The notes beneath the pieces are model-generated. The model was not told the origin of the DNA and did no database searches. It was given only the letters and a program-made list of their open reading frames with translations. From assembly GCA_029953675.1 (NCBI GenBank), contig JAMWBK010000002.1:558001-622000 (forward strand): 64,000 nt of DNA, written 5' to 3'. Shown here piece by piece: positions 1 to 11,172 of the stretch. Position 1 is the first letter of the stretch, and each line of letters opens with the position of its first letter. Origin of the DNA: Rhodosorus marinus. Lineage: Eukaryota; Rhodophyta; Stylonematophyceae; Stylonematales; Stylonemataceae. The translations under genes were made by a program, and so were the position numbers.

Positions 1-743
1 AGAAGGGATTGAACTTGCTGAGCCTCCTGACGGCAACAACCATCATCGAATTCGACGAGCAATACACTTGCAAATGTGAGTTACTACTAGATGTTCATTT
101 CGTTATCAGAACATGGAAACCTTTGCTAGAGTCACCAACAGGCGATTGAGCACTGGGCTTCGTCGGAGTTGACTTTTCTTTGGCAGCCCCCCACTGTAGA
201 GCGTCTAGCTGACGTCGTTTCGCGGTTGCTCCTTTTCTCTGCCATCCCTCTGGGACATCACATATGGCTAACATCCACGTTCGCTTCAACAGTGTTCAAT
301 TTTGATGGCGCCAAGGATTATTATATGAAGGCAGACTCCAAGCAATACCTCTCAAAGGTCAAGGTTCCCGTTCTTGTCATCAACGCACGTGATGATCCTA
401 TTGTTGAAGAGCGGACTTTGCCAACAGCGAAGGACCTTGGCGATGCTCCAATTTTGTTGGTAACGTGGAATCAGACCCAAGAGTCCTACGCAATGCTTTT
501 CCGGCTTTCGTTAACGGGTTGTTCTTCTTTCTCCACTGTGTGCTTTTACTGCAGCACTATACGGATACCGGAGGCCATTGTGGGTTTGTAGATGCCAGAT
601 TCGGTTCGTCGTATATCATACACGAGGCTTGTCGCTTTATTGCACGAATTGACTCCCTGGCTGATGAGGTAGTGTCTTCGTCTGCAATTCCATCCGTTGT
701 CATTGCGTCGAAAAGTCCAGACCACAGCTCCAGGAACCAATGA
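1..743 (+). CDS. alpha/beta hydrolase, YheT/EMB8 (ABHD1/3) family, 3' part
   Basis: The 5' part lies before the window. Exons are 3-75 (first complete codon at 3), 293-459 and 555-743. Introns 76-292 (GTGAGT..CAG, 217 bp, longer than usual here) and 460-554 restore one frame that ends in TGA at 741-743. The spliced product has TIIEFDEQYTCK joined to LFNFDGAKDYYMKADS, the arrangement seen in plant EMB8 and bacterial YheT proteins. The Asp of NARDDPIV and the His of GGHCGF fit the acid and base of the catalytic triad; the nucleophile elbow must lie upstream. Members are membrane-linked or soluble esterases or lipases with poorly known substrates. The Ser-rich tail after residue VVSSSA is specific to this protein. 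The family call is secure and the substrate is unknown. Confidence 0.88.
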
Positions 744-998
744 GCAAATCTTGAGTGAGTTCGATTAATGCTTCTGCTACCCCAACTGGCATTGGGAATT
801 ACGATGGATCCTCTTGGGCAGGAGTTAAAGACCTGATCTTAGGATGTACTTCTCTAGGCACCGCTCGTGCTTCTCGAGCGCTAAGTTATACCAAAAAAGG
901 GAAAACTACCGGGAATTGTATTTTCCGAATGAAACCCGAAGAGGTTTTGGTTCTCCACAGTTCCGATGAAGTTCTTTTGTCTCGAGCTCCTCCGAATC
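744..998. other. convergent intergenic spacer
   Basis: Short 3'-3' spacer of about 255 bp between the hydrolase (+) and the PBDC1 gene (-). It should hold both terminators. No other structure was recognised. Confidence 0.5.
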
Positions 999-1614
999 TT
1001 AGACCTCATCATTGAAGCCTTCTAGGTTTCTTGCAATTTCGATCACGTAGAACTGCCCTCGAGGTACAAGCGTGGTATTCGTTTCCTCATATTTGCCGCG
1101 GCTGTCTACTCTCAGCAGCGTACCAAAGTTGTAGTCATCCTCCCTGTAACAGGAACCAGCCGTTCAACTTTAGCGCGATTCCAACAAGGGTCCGGAGTGG
1201 GCGCCTGCGGAAATCTCTCGCATTGTCTAATGGCTTACACATATCTCTTGACAAAGCCGTCTAAAAACGCCCTCCACTTCGCTTTCCCTTCTTTAGACTT
1301 CATTTGCTCTTCGTCGATGACGCCAACTGTGAGGTCGGGGAAAGCCGCTCGGAAAGCCGCGTACAACTCGGCGTCAGCGCTGGTTCGCGAAGAGACCCGC
1401 CAAAGCGTAACATCAGGAAAGATTAGAGGATCTCAAGCTGTTAGGTATTCGAAAAACAATGTCGCGAGCCCATTCGAAACCAGTCCCACCTTGTCACCCT
1501 CATTTTCTTCACTTCCGGGAGACCTGTCAACAGCTCCCAGTGACGGTCAGCGAAACCGATGGCTGCGGTCGCCCAGCTCATCTCAAGCCCCTCAGCGTTC
1601 TCGTAGTTCTCCAT
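999..1614 (-). CDS. PBDC1: PBDC1 family protein (yeast YPL225W-like)
   Basis: Three exons on the minus strand: 1490-1614, 1241-1379 and 999-1139, giving 134 residues (yeast homologue 146). The introns are 1380-1489 and 1140-1240. The first exon has MSWATAAIGFADRHWELLTG, the second AELYAAFRAAFPDLTVGVID followed by the conserved EEQMKSKEGKAKW, and the third DDYNFGTLLRVDS and QFYVIEIARNLEGFND, matching the family block order. Start: ATG 1612-1614, twelve residues before the conserved SWA. The acceptor of intron 2 must be read as GGGAG to keep frame, which is weaker than the usual YAG. PBDC1 proteins are small and cytosolic; recent work on the yeast member links it to nascent EF-1A folding. No catalytic motif is visible. 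Confidence 0.88.
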
Positions 1615-2429
1615 ATCGGCCAACGTTTTGCGTTTCCTCTGATTGTCGCGCCTGTGCCTCTTCCCATTCTTAGGAAGCAAGCGTCGCAGAGAATAACGCC
1701 TTTCCCGTCCGTTCGCCAAAAAATGCGAATCCCTAGCACCCAACGAAGTAATTGCTTCCGTTGGGTGCAAGCACTGAGCGAAGCGGCTCTAGGGTGCTGC
1801 TTTTTCTTTGCGAGTTATGATGGGAGGAGTGATGCTTGTGAGGGCTCGCTGGCAAACCCTTATGGACTGATTTGGTTGAAACTGGGAAAGCCTTTGCTGA
1901 ACCGGAGACAGTTTCTTGGGAGTGTTCCTGTTCACCACTTGGCTTTTGTTGGACGTACGCGCTTGTCTATGCGTTGCCTCACTTAGAGGAGGAATTTGTA
2001 AACATTCCAAGACTTGAGAGCTTCGTTTTCCACGGCACTTGGACTTGAGCTTTATTCACGCCAGTGAGCGAGATAAGCTCAAGGAATCACTGATTTCGCT
2101 TTTCCGCAGTACATCACGTGAGCTTTGTTCACTTCAGTATGCGCGAGGTCAGCTCAAGGAATGACCAATTTCGCTTTTTCGTGGTACCTGCACCTGAGCT
2201 TTGTTCACTTCAGTATGCACGAGGTCAGCTCAAGGGATGACCGATTTCCGTTTAAGAAAAAAATAGTCAGATCTCGTTCTGCAGTAGTTTACATGTCACA
2301 GGGTTGCCCCTGACGAACAGTCAGCTAGTTAGGTTTCCGTCTTGCACTAGACATCAGTCAATGACCGCATCTGTCCAACAGCTTTTCCTACAGTGTGATC
2401 AGAACATTCGTCAGCCACGTGAAAGTGGT
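1615..2429. other. intergenic region with tandem repeat
   Basis: About 0.8 kb between PBDC1 (start at 1614, -) and the 3' end of PAXBP1 (-). The PBDC1 promoter must lie in its left part. The only structure seen is the three-copy repeat at 2046-2255. Confidence 0.5.
2046..2255. repeat. three-copy tandem repeat, about 75 bp unit, with internal dyad
   Basis: Units begin at 2046, 2119 and 2195 (periods 73 and 76 bp). Each opens with TGAGCTTTRTTCAC and carries AGCTCAAGGRATSA about 40 bases later, so TGAGCT and AGCTCA form a short inverted repeat inside every unit. Units 2 and 3 are nearly identical; unit 1 is more diverged. No coding potential is shared between units. Confidence 0.85.
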
Positions 2430-5215
2430 TCAAAGGGTTGATCTTTTTTTGCGTACCAGTTCTGGCGGTCTATCTGGATCCAACTCCACTGTGATGCGCG
2501 CTAGGAATGCTCTTGTCGCCATCCAGCCCATCGCCGAAGAACTGGGCCATTCTCGGGGAAGACTTGTTTCAATGACTTCGGAAAAGGTTTCCAGAGCATC
2601 ATCGACAGACCGATTAGCGAGTTCCCTGACGTACGGGAGCATGCACCCAGAAATCAGGTCGCGGAGAATGTGAGAGCCAAGTCTCTTCCGAAGTTCGTCC
2701 TGGTTCGGGGTCCCGTCCACAGCATTACGCCAGAGCGCTGCGCACTTCACTGCCTTTCCACAAGCCCATATTTGACGTCGCAGGTACCGCCTGGAACACT
2801 CGCCCAGAGAGACTTCCTTGGACGTTATCAGAGTTTCTGATGCTCTCAATAGGCGCTGCATCAGGTCCTCAAAGAGCTTGTCAAGTCTGCTTCTTTTTCC
2901 AAGCTCTTGGGAAAACCCAGTCTGTCCACAGAAAAAGAATCGCGATCCGTTATTACATGACCTAGAACGATGATGAACTACACCAGTCCGCGTGGTACGT
3001 ACCATTTCACGGAACACTTCTACTCCGGCTTCGTTCTCCCTCTCACTGCGCTGATCGAGCCAGAAATTTATGAAGTTGGACGTGACGGGCAAAACCTCTC
3101 CCAGTACGATCTATCCCACACGTAAAGAAAAGGAATGAGAAAGCCAAAGAACAGGGGTCAGTATGAAACACACAAACGTATTCAAGCAGAGCCCAAAAAA
3201 CCGTCTGACTTACACTAGGAAGCAGATTAGAATCACTAGAATACGGAGATTGCTCGGAATAGCCACGAATCTCGCTGCAAGATTCCAAGGACTTGAGATC
3301 CGGATCAGAGAGAACACTCCACAAGGCAACATCCAACTGCACAAATGGTAAACACAGAGCTTCTATCCAACCGCTTCGGAATGCTTCTGAATAAGAATCA
3401 AGATTGTTGTTCCTCCACCTTTCACACATATTGAGAACTGAGTGTAGCTTCGCATACTCTGCAGAGACCTCCTCCAGAATGTCGTTGGAATTGTCAATGG
3501 CTGGTGCAGCTTCATCCTCACTAGTTGACCAGCCCTCGGGGTTTGGGCCTCCGGTTCTTGCAGCCCTTCTTTTTGATCGCCGTTCTAGCCTTCTCTCTCG
3601 TCTTTCTTCTGCATGCGTCTTCCTCACCCCAGTCAGTTCACGTCCAAACTCATCCTAGGCACCATATGAATGAGCGAATTGCAACGTCAGAGAACATGAA
3701 GCAAATGGTTCAAGCGCTGGTTCAACGGTCATAGCCAGCTCACCAGTTCAAGGACATCCCGAACAGTGTGCCCTTTATTGGTACCGTTTGGTTGCACTTG
3801 ATCCGAAGACGACCGCGAGTGCGCGGCGGAACTTGATGAGGACGCAGAGGAAGAGGAGGATGAACTCGAGGACGATGACGAATCCTCAGAATCAGAAGGC
3901 AATACAATCTTGCTCTCTACTCCGTTTTCTTCAGCTTCCTCGAGGAAATCCTTCCTTCGACGCAGGTCTCTCCTCTTTCCCGCCGTTTTCCATTCTTTCT
4001 TGGAGAGCTCCAGTCTCTGTTCAATCTGAGACGTAAGACACAAAAAAAAAAGCCTAAGGGCGTGAAGAGAATAAGACGCATGTTTCGGGGGACACCTACA
4101 ACTCAGCCCAGGCTTACCGTAGGTCCCTTTTCAGCCAACATCTCCAGCAAATTGCTGAAATAGTCTAACAGGTCTCGAAACAGTTCCTCCTTATCGTCTT
4201 GTCCAAGGCTCTGCCTTTTGTAAACAACAGCGTCTTCTCCAGCCTGAGTTGATGCCCTTGTTTCGCGTACGTTTGTATCCTCAAAGTCCTCTAGCTGGCC
4301 AGAAATATTTTGCATCTCGATTTGAACGAGTTCAACTGCATCGGATAGACCTAAACCCATCTGTGCCATATCCTTGGAAAGCTCCTTGTCTATGATTGAA
4401 GCACACGATTTCTTCCTGGCAGATTTCAACACGTCATCAGCCTCCCCTTGCAGCCCAGCACGTCGGAGCTGCTCCATATGCCACTGATCCTCCTCTGGGT
4501 CTGATGGAGGATATTGCATGTTATCAAAAGCTTCGTTGGCTTGTGCTGTACGGAGTTCATCTTTTCTTTGTTTTGAGCTCCCGAACTCGTCGAAGCTGTC
4601 CTCAGTGGGCCACCGACTATATACATTTCTTGAACCATCTAAGGGGATGAAATCCTCTACCTTGCTCTCGTCATTAGGAACTGGATCCGCGTCTTGCCCC
4701 TTATTCCGATTTACCGAGCGCAGTGCTCGAGCTTGTGCAACGGTGTACTCACTCGCGTGCAAACCTGGATCCTCATGAGTCGTCCACGCGGGCAGAGGCG
4801 GTAAGGCACCATCAATTTCAGCAGGAGCATTCGCAAAAGTCTCCTCCGCGAGCCTCTTCAAACCTTCCTCTGTGTAGGCGCCCGTCGAGCCAGATCTGGT
4901 CGCTGCCGTTGCGAACGTGCGCTCATCAAACTCCACCTTCGCAGAGCCAAAACCTCTCCTCTTCCGTTCCTTTTTCTCCTTATTTTTCTTCTTCTTCTTC
5001 TTCTGCTCCCCCTTCTCGCTCAACCATGCTCCTCCTTCGCCGTCGCTGGAGGTCTGATCATCCTTCGTCAGGACCACAAGCTCATTCCTCGCCTTTGGTG
5101 CCGCCGCGTTTCTCTCCTCTTCAATCGTGATTAAATGATCCTCACCTTCAGTCTCCTCGTCAGAGTCTCCCAAGGTCTTCTTCCTCAGGTTCCTTGACTT
5201 CCTTGAACGGAACAT
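2430..5215 (-). CDS. PAXBP1: PAXBP1/GCFC-type spliceosome-associated protein
   Basis: Five exons, 4118-5215, 3744-4025, 3214-3654, 3003-3110 and 2430-2921, giving 806 residues (human PAXBP1 917). All introns (92, 89, 103 and 81 bp) are phase 0. The protein starts MFRSRKSRNLRKKTLGDSDE, close to the start of the family; that Met is 13 codons inside a slightly longer open frame and was chosen for that reason. Next come a Lys-rich basic block, an acidic/Ser region (poly-Ser near the end of exon 2), a basic Arg-rich helix in exon 3 (AEERRERRLERRSKRRA) and the C-terminal GCFC domain (FRSGWIEALCLPFVQLDVALW). Exon 3 is ended at the canonical GTAAGT at 3213 rather than a weaker GT downstream. The family acts in nuclear pre-mRNA splicing and lariat-spliceosome disassembly. 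Confidence 0.85.
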
Positions 5216-5908
5216 CTCTCGAATCCGGTCCCTCCCAACTACCGCTCCAAACAAGCACCCTCATCAAAACTACTCTTATCTCCAAGGAGTTATACGTCAT
5301 AGTCCAGAAGCGAATGATATCAACACATTTCAAGGGCCAAATAAATGGCCGATGATACAAGCGTTCGCTGTCAATCCTCCTTCCCCATCACGAATCTTAC
5401 ATCCGACCATGATGCATGTCGACAAACCTACGGGCACAGCAGCAACTGACACCTGCCCAAAAATTACCGAATTATATTTTGTTCCCAATAGTGTGCTCTG
5501 TCAAACCGAACTGAAGGTAAGCTGAAGGCGAGGCTTCGAGGGAATATTTGCATCCTACAGGTATTGATAGAGCCTACTTGTGAAACCAAACACAGCACAT
5601 ACCCGAAGCCCGCGAGATTGTTCGCTCTGTGCAGGGTGTGGAGTAGCCCCTGATCCAAACGTACGGAGTTTGAATCGATTGAAAACACTTCACTATCCGC
5701 CAAAGCGTAAGCGATTTCATGGATGCCGTAACAAGCTGTTTAGAGTGCGAATGGCCTTTATCACCAAGGGCTACTTCGCCATCTTGAGCGACTAGAGCCC
5801 AACGACTTGTGAAATTGGTCGGGTGAAACTTCTCTCGAGTTTAATTGGTAAAAAAGTAAATAGATAGTGGTGTGGCAAGTACCAGCCTACTTCCCTCGGC
5901 GGCTGGGA
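5216..5908. other. intergenic region (PAXBP1 5' leader, copine-like 3' end)
   Basis: About 0.7 kb between two minus-strand genes. The first 100 bases next to the PAXBP1 start are C/A-rich on the plus strand (G/T-rich in the leader). I looked here for a vWA (copine) domain on the minus strand and found none. Confidence 0.5.
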
Positions 5909-6986
5909 TTAAAAGTTATCCAATCTTATGCCAAAGTCGCTGCTGGTGGATACAAGCGAGATGACATTCCACGACGCTTTTGCCACCTGGTCTTCACGGA
6001 TGAAGTTCGCCCCAAATCCCTTCCCTGTCTTCAGCATGTTTGCGAGGGAGAATTCAGTGTAGGCTACAAGTTTAGTTTCCTGAGACATGCTGTATATCTG
6101 TTTTGGAAGAAATCAGGAAGCGGGCACACTCTTTGTCAGAATCCTCAGCAATGGAGCGGCAGCGTGGGAAAGCAAAGCTCACCTTCCAGATTTCAATGCG
6201 AGTACTATTAGTCTGAACTCCGGCATTCAACATGGACTCCTCAAGCGACAGAAGCTCAAAAGGACTGGAGGTTTCAACCCGGGTAGACTCCGTCCTGTAG
6301 ACAGGGGTCCATCCTCCATTTTCCATTGGTCGCAAAAATTCAATGAAACATTTCGTCATACTCGATAAAAGGTGCTCGACTTTGCCGAAGCGAATTTCGA
6401 AGGTCATCATTCGGTTTGGACTAGGCAGTCGAATCCGATCCACGCCAAGGAAAGCCGTCCCAGCGTGCTTTCGTGTGTATTCGTTCTGGAGTACGAAGGA
6501 TTTCATATTTGTTCTGTCTTCCAACAGCTGCGTGCGAAAACGGGAGACCATCCACATTAAAATCATGGCTAAAACTTGAAGGTAGACGATTCAATGCCAC
6601 CCAACCTCCTTCATTTGAAACTGCACTTCTCCAATGAAGTCGTGCTTGGAAAGCTTTTCGAGCTCAGAGTCTCGATCACAGAATACTATGCGAAGCCGAG
6701 ACTCCATGGGTACGTTGTCAACCAGGAACTTGGTTACAAATCTGGGGCTCAGCTCCTCCCAGACAGTCTCTGTCCGTCCAAACTCTTTAAAATCCCCGGC
6801 CGTCGGTTCCTTCACGAAGACCACAGCGAACGGGTCGCTCTTGGATCGTCTATCGAGATCCATAAAGTTGGTACCATGTATGCTCATTTCAAATCTGTAC
6901 TTGCCCATATTTAATGACGGTCCAGTCACCCAATCCTTACACAAGCCCCCGAACAGGTTGCTGTTGGATTCAAAAAAACTTGGCAC
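5909..6986 (-). CDS. copine-like protein with two C2 domains and no vWA domain
   Basis: Exons 6606-6986, 6183-6527 and 5909-6097, 304 residues. The introns are 78 and 85 bp, phase 0. The first C2 domain (about residues 30-125) has NFMDLDRRSKSDPFAVVFVK and RIVFCDRDSELEKLSKHDFI, with the Asp pairs that bind calcium in copine C2A. The second (about 140-265) has FIEFLRPMENGGWTPVYRTE, as in copine C2B. The product then stops at FGIRLDNF without the vWA-like domain that fills the C-terminal half of copines, and I see no vWA coding in the next 0.7 kb. The first intron donor is GTTGGG, weak but required by frame. Start 6986 is the first Met; Met at 6908 (MGKYRFEMSIHG) is an alternative. Likely role: calcium-dependent membrane binding. 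Confidence 0.75.
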
Positions 6987-7552
6987 TCCACAAACGCTTC
7001 TTGCTCGGTTGACAAATCCTACCTTACACTCGGGGGGCTTTCAGCAGCGCCCGTTGAAGGGAACTTTCTGTCCACCCTTTAACGGCGATGTTCTAGTGTG
7101 ATGGAGTCAGCGGGTACTCGGGGCACCAACCACTGGATCTGCAGTTCAGCAAAGCACGGCTTGTGGGCTCTACGTCCGTCATCTCACGGAATTGCTGACT
7201 AGGAAAGGCCCTAGCTTCCAGCTACGGGAGCTGATAAACGCTGCCCAGCGGGACAGAAAAAAGTTTCAGATGTTTATTAAAAGGAAGGCCATTTAGCTCC
7301 CCACAAGGACAGTAAAACGTCCACCTATACAACCAAAAGTTACTTTTAGAGGAACCGCATTCCCGATCTGAACTGTTCAAGTGCAGCAGTTGCCCAAGCC
7401 GTCTCGAGAACGAGTCGCAAGAACGCTGAATATGTAAAATAATGATGTTCCATGAAACGAAGTACACGTCCATCACCAGAACGGTGTTATTCTGTTGCTC
7501 ATCTTGCAGATATCCGCTCCTGAAGCACGCCTGCCCCTTAAGGCCTGGCGAT
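6987..7552. other. intergenic region
   Basis: About 0.57 kb between the start of the copine-like gene and the 3' end of the BBE oxidase (both -). No gene, repeat or RNA structure was recognised. Confidence 0.45.
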
Positions 7553-9484
7553 TTAGTTGGCCTCGTTCTGTATGACCTTTTCAGCTTCATCGCCACCGCA
7601 TCTAGTCGTGTACTGGATGTCCTCAAGTGGTGCAATATTGGTATTGCATCTGAAAATATTGTCCGGATCGTAAATCGACTTGATCTCCCGCAGACGCTGC
7701 AAATTCCCGGCGAAGGATTCAGGAGCGGATCCACAGTCGTAGTTCATATAGCTTGTACCGTTGTAGTACGGCTCAAACATGCTAGTTGACCTGCTAATCC
7801 AGTCCTGTTCAGCAGCGAAACAAAATCAGGACCGCGAAGATGATGAGCTTTGGATCTTCTATTCCAAGCATTGAGCAATCCAGAAATAGTCACGTCTCAC
7901 CATCAGTTCCGACCGTTCCTTTTCGTTGTGGTACCCATAGCCAGTGAAGGACATAATTACCGCACTATCACGGTGATAGTAGGCGGTCGCGTCGGAGGGA
8001 AACTTGAGAACTTTTCCTCCGTAATGCTCCAAGACGAGGATGGAGTAGTCAGAAGACTGAAATCGAAGCAACAGGCCGGGAGAATGTTAGATACTTGGAC
8101 GAGGAATTGTTTGAAACTGAAAAGATTCTCTAAAACTCACAGCCTGAATACTCTCCACCACGAGCTTCGGAGGGATTTTAGCGCCCATAGTGACATTTCT
8201 CGATTTCCAGTAAGTTGGTACTCCCTTAACGCTGTACATCTCATTGCTTGAATTCTGATGCTGCACATAGGTCTTTGGGGCTATTTGGTTGACCACGCAG
8301 GGTGCACAGTGAATTAACGGATGTAGAAGGTGGTATCCCTCCTCAGGCGGCCCAACGTACGATGCCTGTGCCAAATTACAAGTGGCTAGGTTAGTCATGT
8401 TCGACTGTGGTCTTTGCTTCACAGGGAGAAATGATTACCAGCAAAGACACATATTTCTTCCCGTCCGATGGAGAAGGTACTGAGTACATGTGCACTGTTA
8501 GTTCCAGGGGAAGATCCGGATCCGCTACAAACTTCATGTACTCGGAAATGACCTTTTCTGCATATTGCATATCATATAGAATCATTCCCGCCAATATTTG
8601 CTTCGGACAATCAAACAAGCGCATTGTAAATGAAACAATGCACCCAAAGTTTGACTGTCCCCCTCGGATTGCCCAGAAGAGATCAGGTTCCGACTCACGA
8701 GAAACATTGTGCAGCACTCCTCGCGCGCAAACTATCTCCGCCGATACCACATTATCCACGCTCAGCCCCTAAAGATTGGAGACGGTTAACCCTCGTTTCT
8801 GCGCCTGCAGTTTATAAGTGGTGGAGCTCATACCTCTTTTCTCGTGAAATGTCCGAGTCCTCCTCCGGAGACGAGCCCACCTGCTCCAGCGTTGCCGACA
8901 GCCCCGAGAACAGTGCACAGGTTGTACTTTGTCGCTTCCGCGTCAATGTCTTTGATACGACAGCCGCCTTGGAACTTGACTAGTCTTTTCTCGGGGTCTA
9001 CCTCCACTTTCCTCATATTTTTTCCAAGATCGATTACGATTCCACCTACTGATGTTGACAAGCCCTTTATCGAGTGCCCGCCACATCGAAAAGCAATTCC
9101 AATCTTGTTTTTCTTCGCATAGAGAATGCTCTTCTGTACGTCCTCCGTAGAACGAACCTGTACAATTGCAATCGGGCTACTCCGAATTTTCCAGTCCCCG
9201 TTCCATATCACCGCAGCGTCAACGAACGCTTGGCCATCCTCGGGTGTGATAATATCACCCTCGATGCTTTCTCTCAAGTCGTTTAAGTCGAAGGTACCTA
9301 GTGCGTTCTCTACTTCTTGCTCCTCTTCTTGCGGCACCTGAAGGTCCTCCCCTTGCTCAACAGCCTCTTCGGCAGTCCCTGCCTTCGTGCCCGGATCCTC
9401 TTCTGTCCCTTCACTCGCCTCCGCCCGCACAGGTTCGGCGACCGCACTCGCCTTGTTAGGAGTCTTCTCGGTCGCCCCACCCAT
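7553..9484 (-). CDS. FAD-linked oxidase with C-terminal BBE domain
   Basis: Five exons, 8834-9484, 8439-8768, 8141-8365, 7901-8056 and 7553-7804; all introns (65, 73, 84 and 96 bp) are phase 0; 537 residues. The PCMH FAD-binding fold shows CGGHS at residues 134-138, where His137 matches the 8-alpha-histidyl FAD attachment, then GNAGAGGLVSGGGLGHFTRK. The position that carries the second, cysteinyl FAD link in berberine-bridge-type enzymes is not Cys here, so only one covalent bond is expected. The C-terminus has YYNGTSYMNYDCG and LREIKSIYDPDNIFRCN, the BBE signature. The first 60 residues are acidic and low in complexity, and no signal peptide is seen, unlike the usual secreted members. Substrate unknown (sugars, alcohols or alkaloid-like compounds in the family). 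Confidence 0.88.
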
Positions 9485-11172
9485 ATCGCAGTTTCACGTC
9501 CAGCAAACCAGTTACCGACGAGAGTTGAAATCTAAAAACCCTACAACGCAACCTGTGCGGAGAATCGGCGTGCTACAAAAACAGCTCCTAAAACAAAAGT
9601 AAAACCCAGCTCACGTGTCCAGAGACAGAACTATAAACAGCCACCACCCCTCAACGAACGTCCAACTCCTCCAACGACCTTACCGCGCAAAGCGCACACA
9701 CACACAGAGCAACCCACCTGATCCAGTAGTAGCTCCTAGAACACCTCGATCCCAATTGCAACTCCTTCCCAACCACCTAACAAACCAAACATCCCAGATC
9801 AAAACACAAACCAAAACCAAAAAAAAAAAACAGCTGCAAATCCAGCAAAAAACCCTCCAGGCCAACTTTTTTTCCCAAAAACCTCCTCCTCACCCCCTCA
9901 AAGTCCAAACTCCGACACTAGAAAAACATGAATATCATCAAGCAAAACTCCACTCCTTAAAACCCAGCTTTTCTCTCCCACATTTCGTCCCCTCCCTCCA
10001 AACCTCCTCCTAAAAATCCTACCCTAACCCTACCCGCACCGAAAAACAAGAAACCACACCCTTACATATACACTTCTCAACTTTCTCCCTTCCACCCCCA
10101 CCCTCCTCCCCAAAATTCCCAAACGCCATTTTCTCCTTACCACATCATCGTCCCACTTTTTCCAATTTCATTTTAGATTAAATTAGCTGGGATCCTCGAT
10201 CTTTAAACTCAAGAATCAATTCTATTGGTTCAAATTTTCTAATTTGATCTATACCAACCAAATAATTTTTATTTTATTTGTGTTTAGGCGAAAAGCTTCT
10301 CAAAAACTTTAATTGTTTTGAACATATTTTGTGGCTTAACGGGAGAGCGGAGGGGGTTGATGGGATGACACTTTGGTGCCTTGACGTAGGACTATTGTTT
10401 TCGCTTTCTGCTGCCCCTCGGGCAGCTGACGTGGGACGACTCTCTTTAGTTAGAGAATTTGAGAAGGGTTCGAGTTTTTATTTTGTTTTTTGATGTTTTT
10501 TGGGTCTCTATGGAGATCTTGTTTAGGCAGTCTTATAAGACAGGGGGGGTGGGGTTTGGAATAGGGACATCAGTTGGGAAAGCTTCCTAGGCGAGCATGG
10601 AGTTTACTTTGGATCTTATGCCGACCTGGTTTCACCGAACTTGAGTTCGCTTGTCATCGAATATGAACGTCGAACCCATCCCCCCACCCACCGCCTCAAT
10701 GGATAGAGGCGTGATTACTCACGGGGTCTTTCGGGGAGGGTGACCTCTTCTCCGTGCTAAGCGGGGGAATGTTTTATACATTATCACACTCAAAGCTGAC
10801 CACCGCTCGGTCCATAGATGGAGGCATGCGTGGAGACCAAGAGTTTCTTTAAGGATGTCTCTTCTTCTTGAGATGGGTCCACCTCTTTAGGATTGCTCTC
10901 TATTCGCTAGTCCAACGTCGACCCTTCTGGGGATTGTCATGAGGATGAATTCTAGGGATTCGCCAACGAAGATAGAAAAGCACATCGTCAGTAGACTAGC
11001 AATGGCACAGACCATGGACGAGCTCACATCTCCCTCATCTGAACATTGGGCGCCTGCGTTAAGCTGCGAGCAGTGGAGGTATTTCACCATCTTCTGTTTC
11101 TTTATTCCTTTACAAGCTCAGCTCACTATAAACATCATTCTGGGTACCATATTTCGGAAATCAACATGGTGC
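9485..11172. other. long intergenic region with extreme strand asymmetry
   Basis: About 1.7 kb. From 9485 to about 10160, next to the start of the minus-strand oxidase, the plus strand is almost free of G and rich in C/A/T (G/T-rich as read in the leader). It holds several CCCTCC and CCCTAACCC-like runs. From 10160 to 11170 the sequence is of mixed composition, with no convincing ORF, tRNA or repeat. Confidence 0.6.

Noticed and set aside
3111-3177. Shorter PAXBP1 intron using donor GTTTGT at 3177
   Set aside because: The canonical GTAAGT at 3213 gives a better donor and a better match to the GCFC domain.
10010-10040. CCCTAACCCTACCC, telomere-like
   Set aside because: Only two irregular units within a generally C-rich, G-free leader; not a telomere tract.
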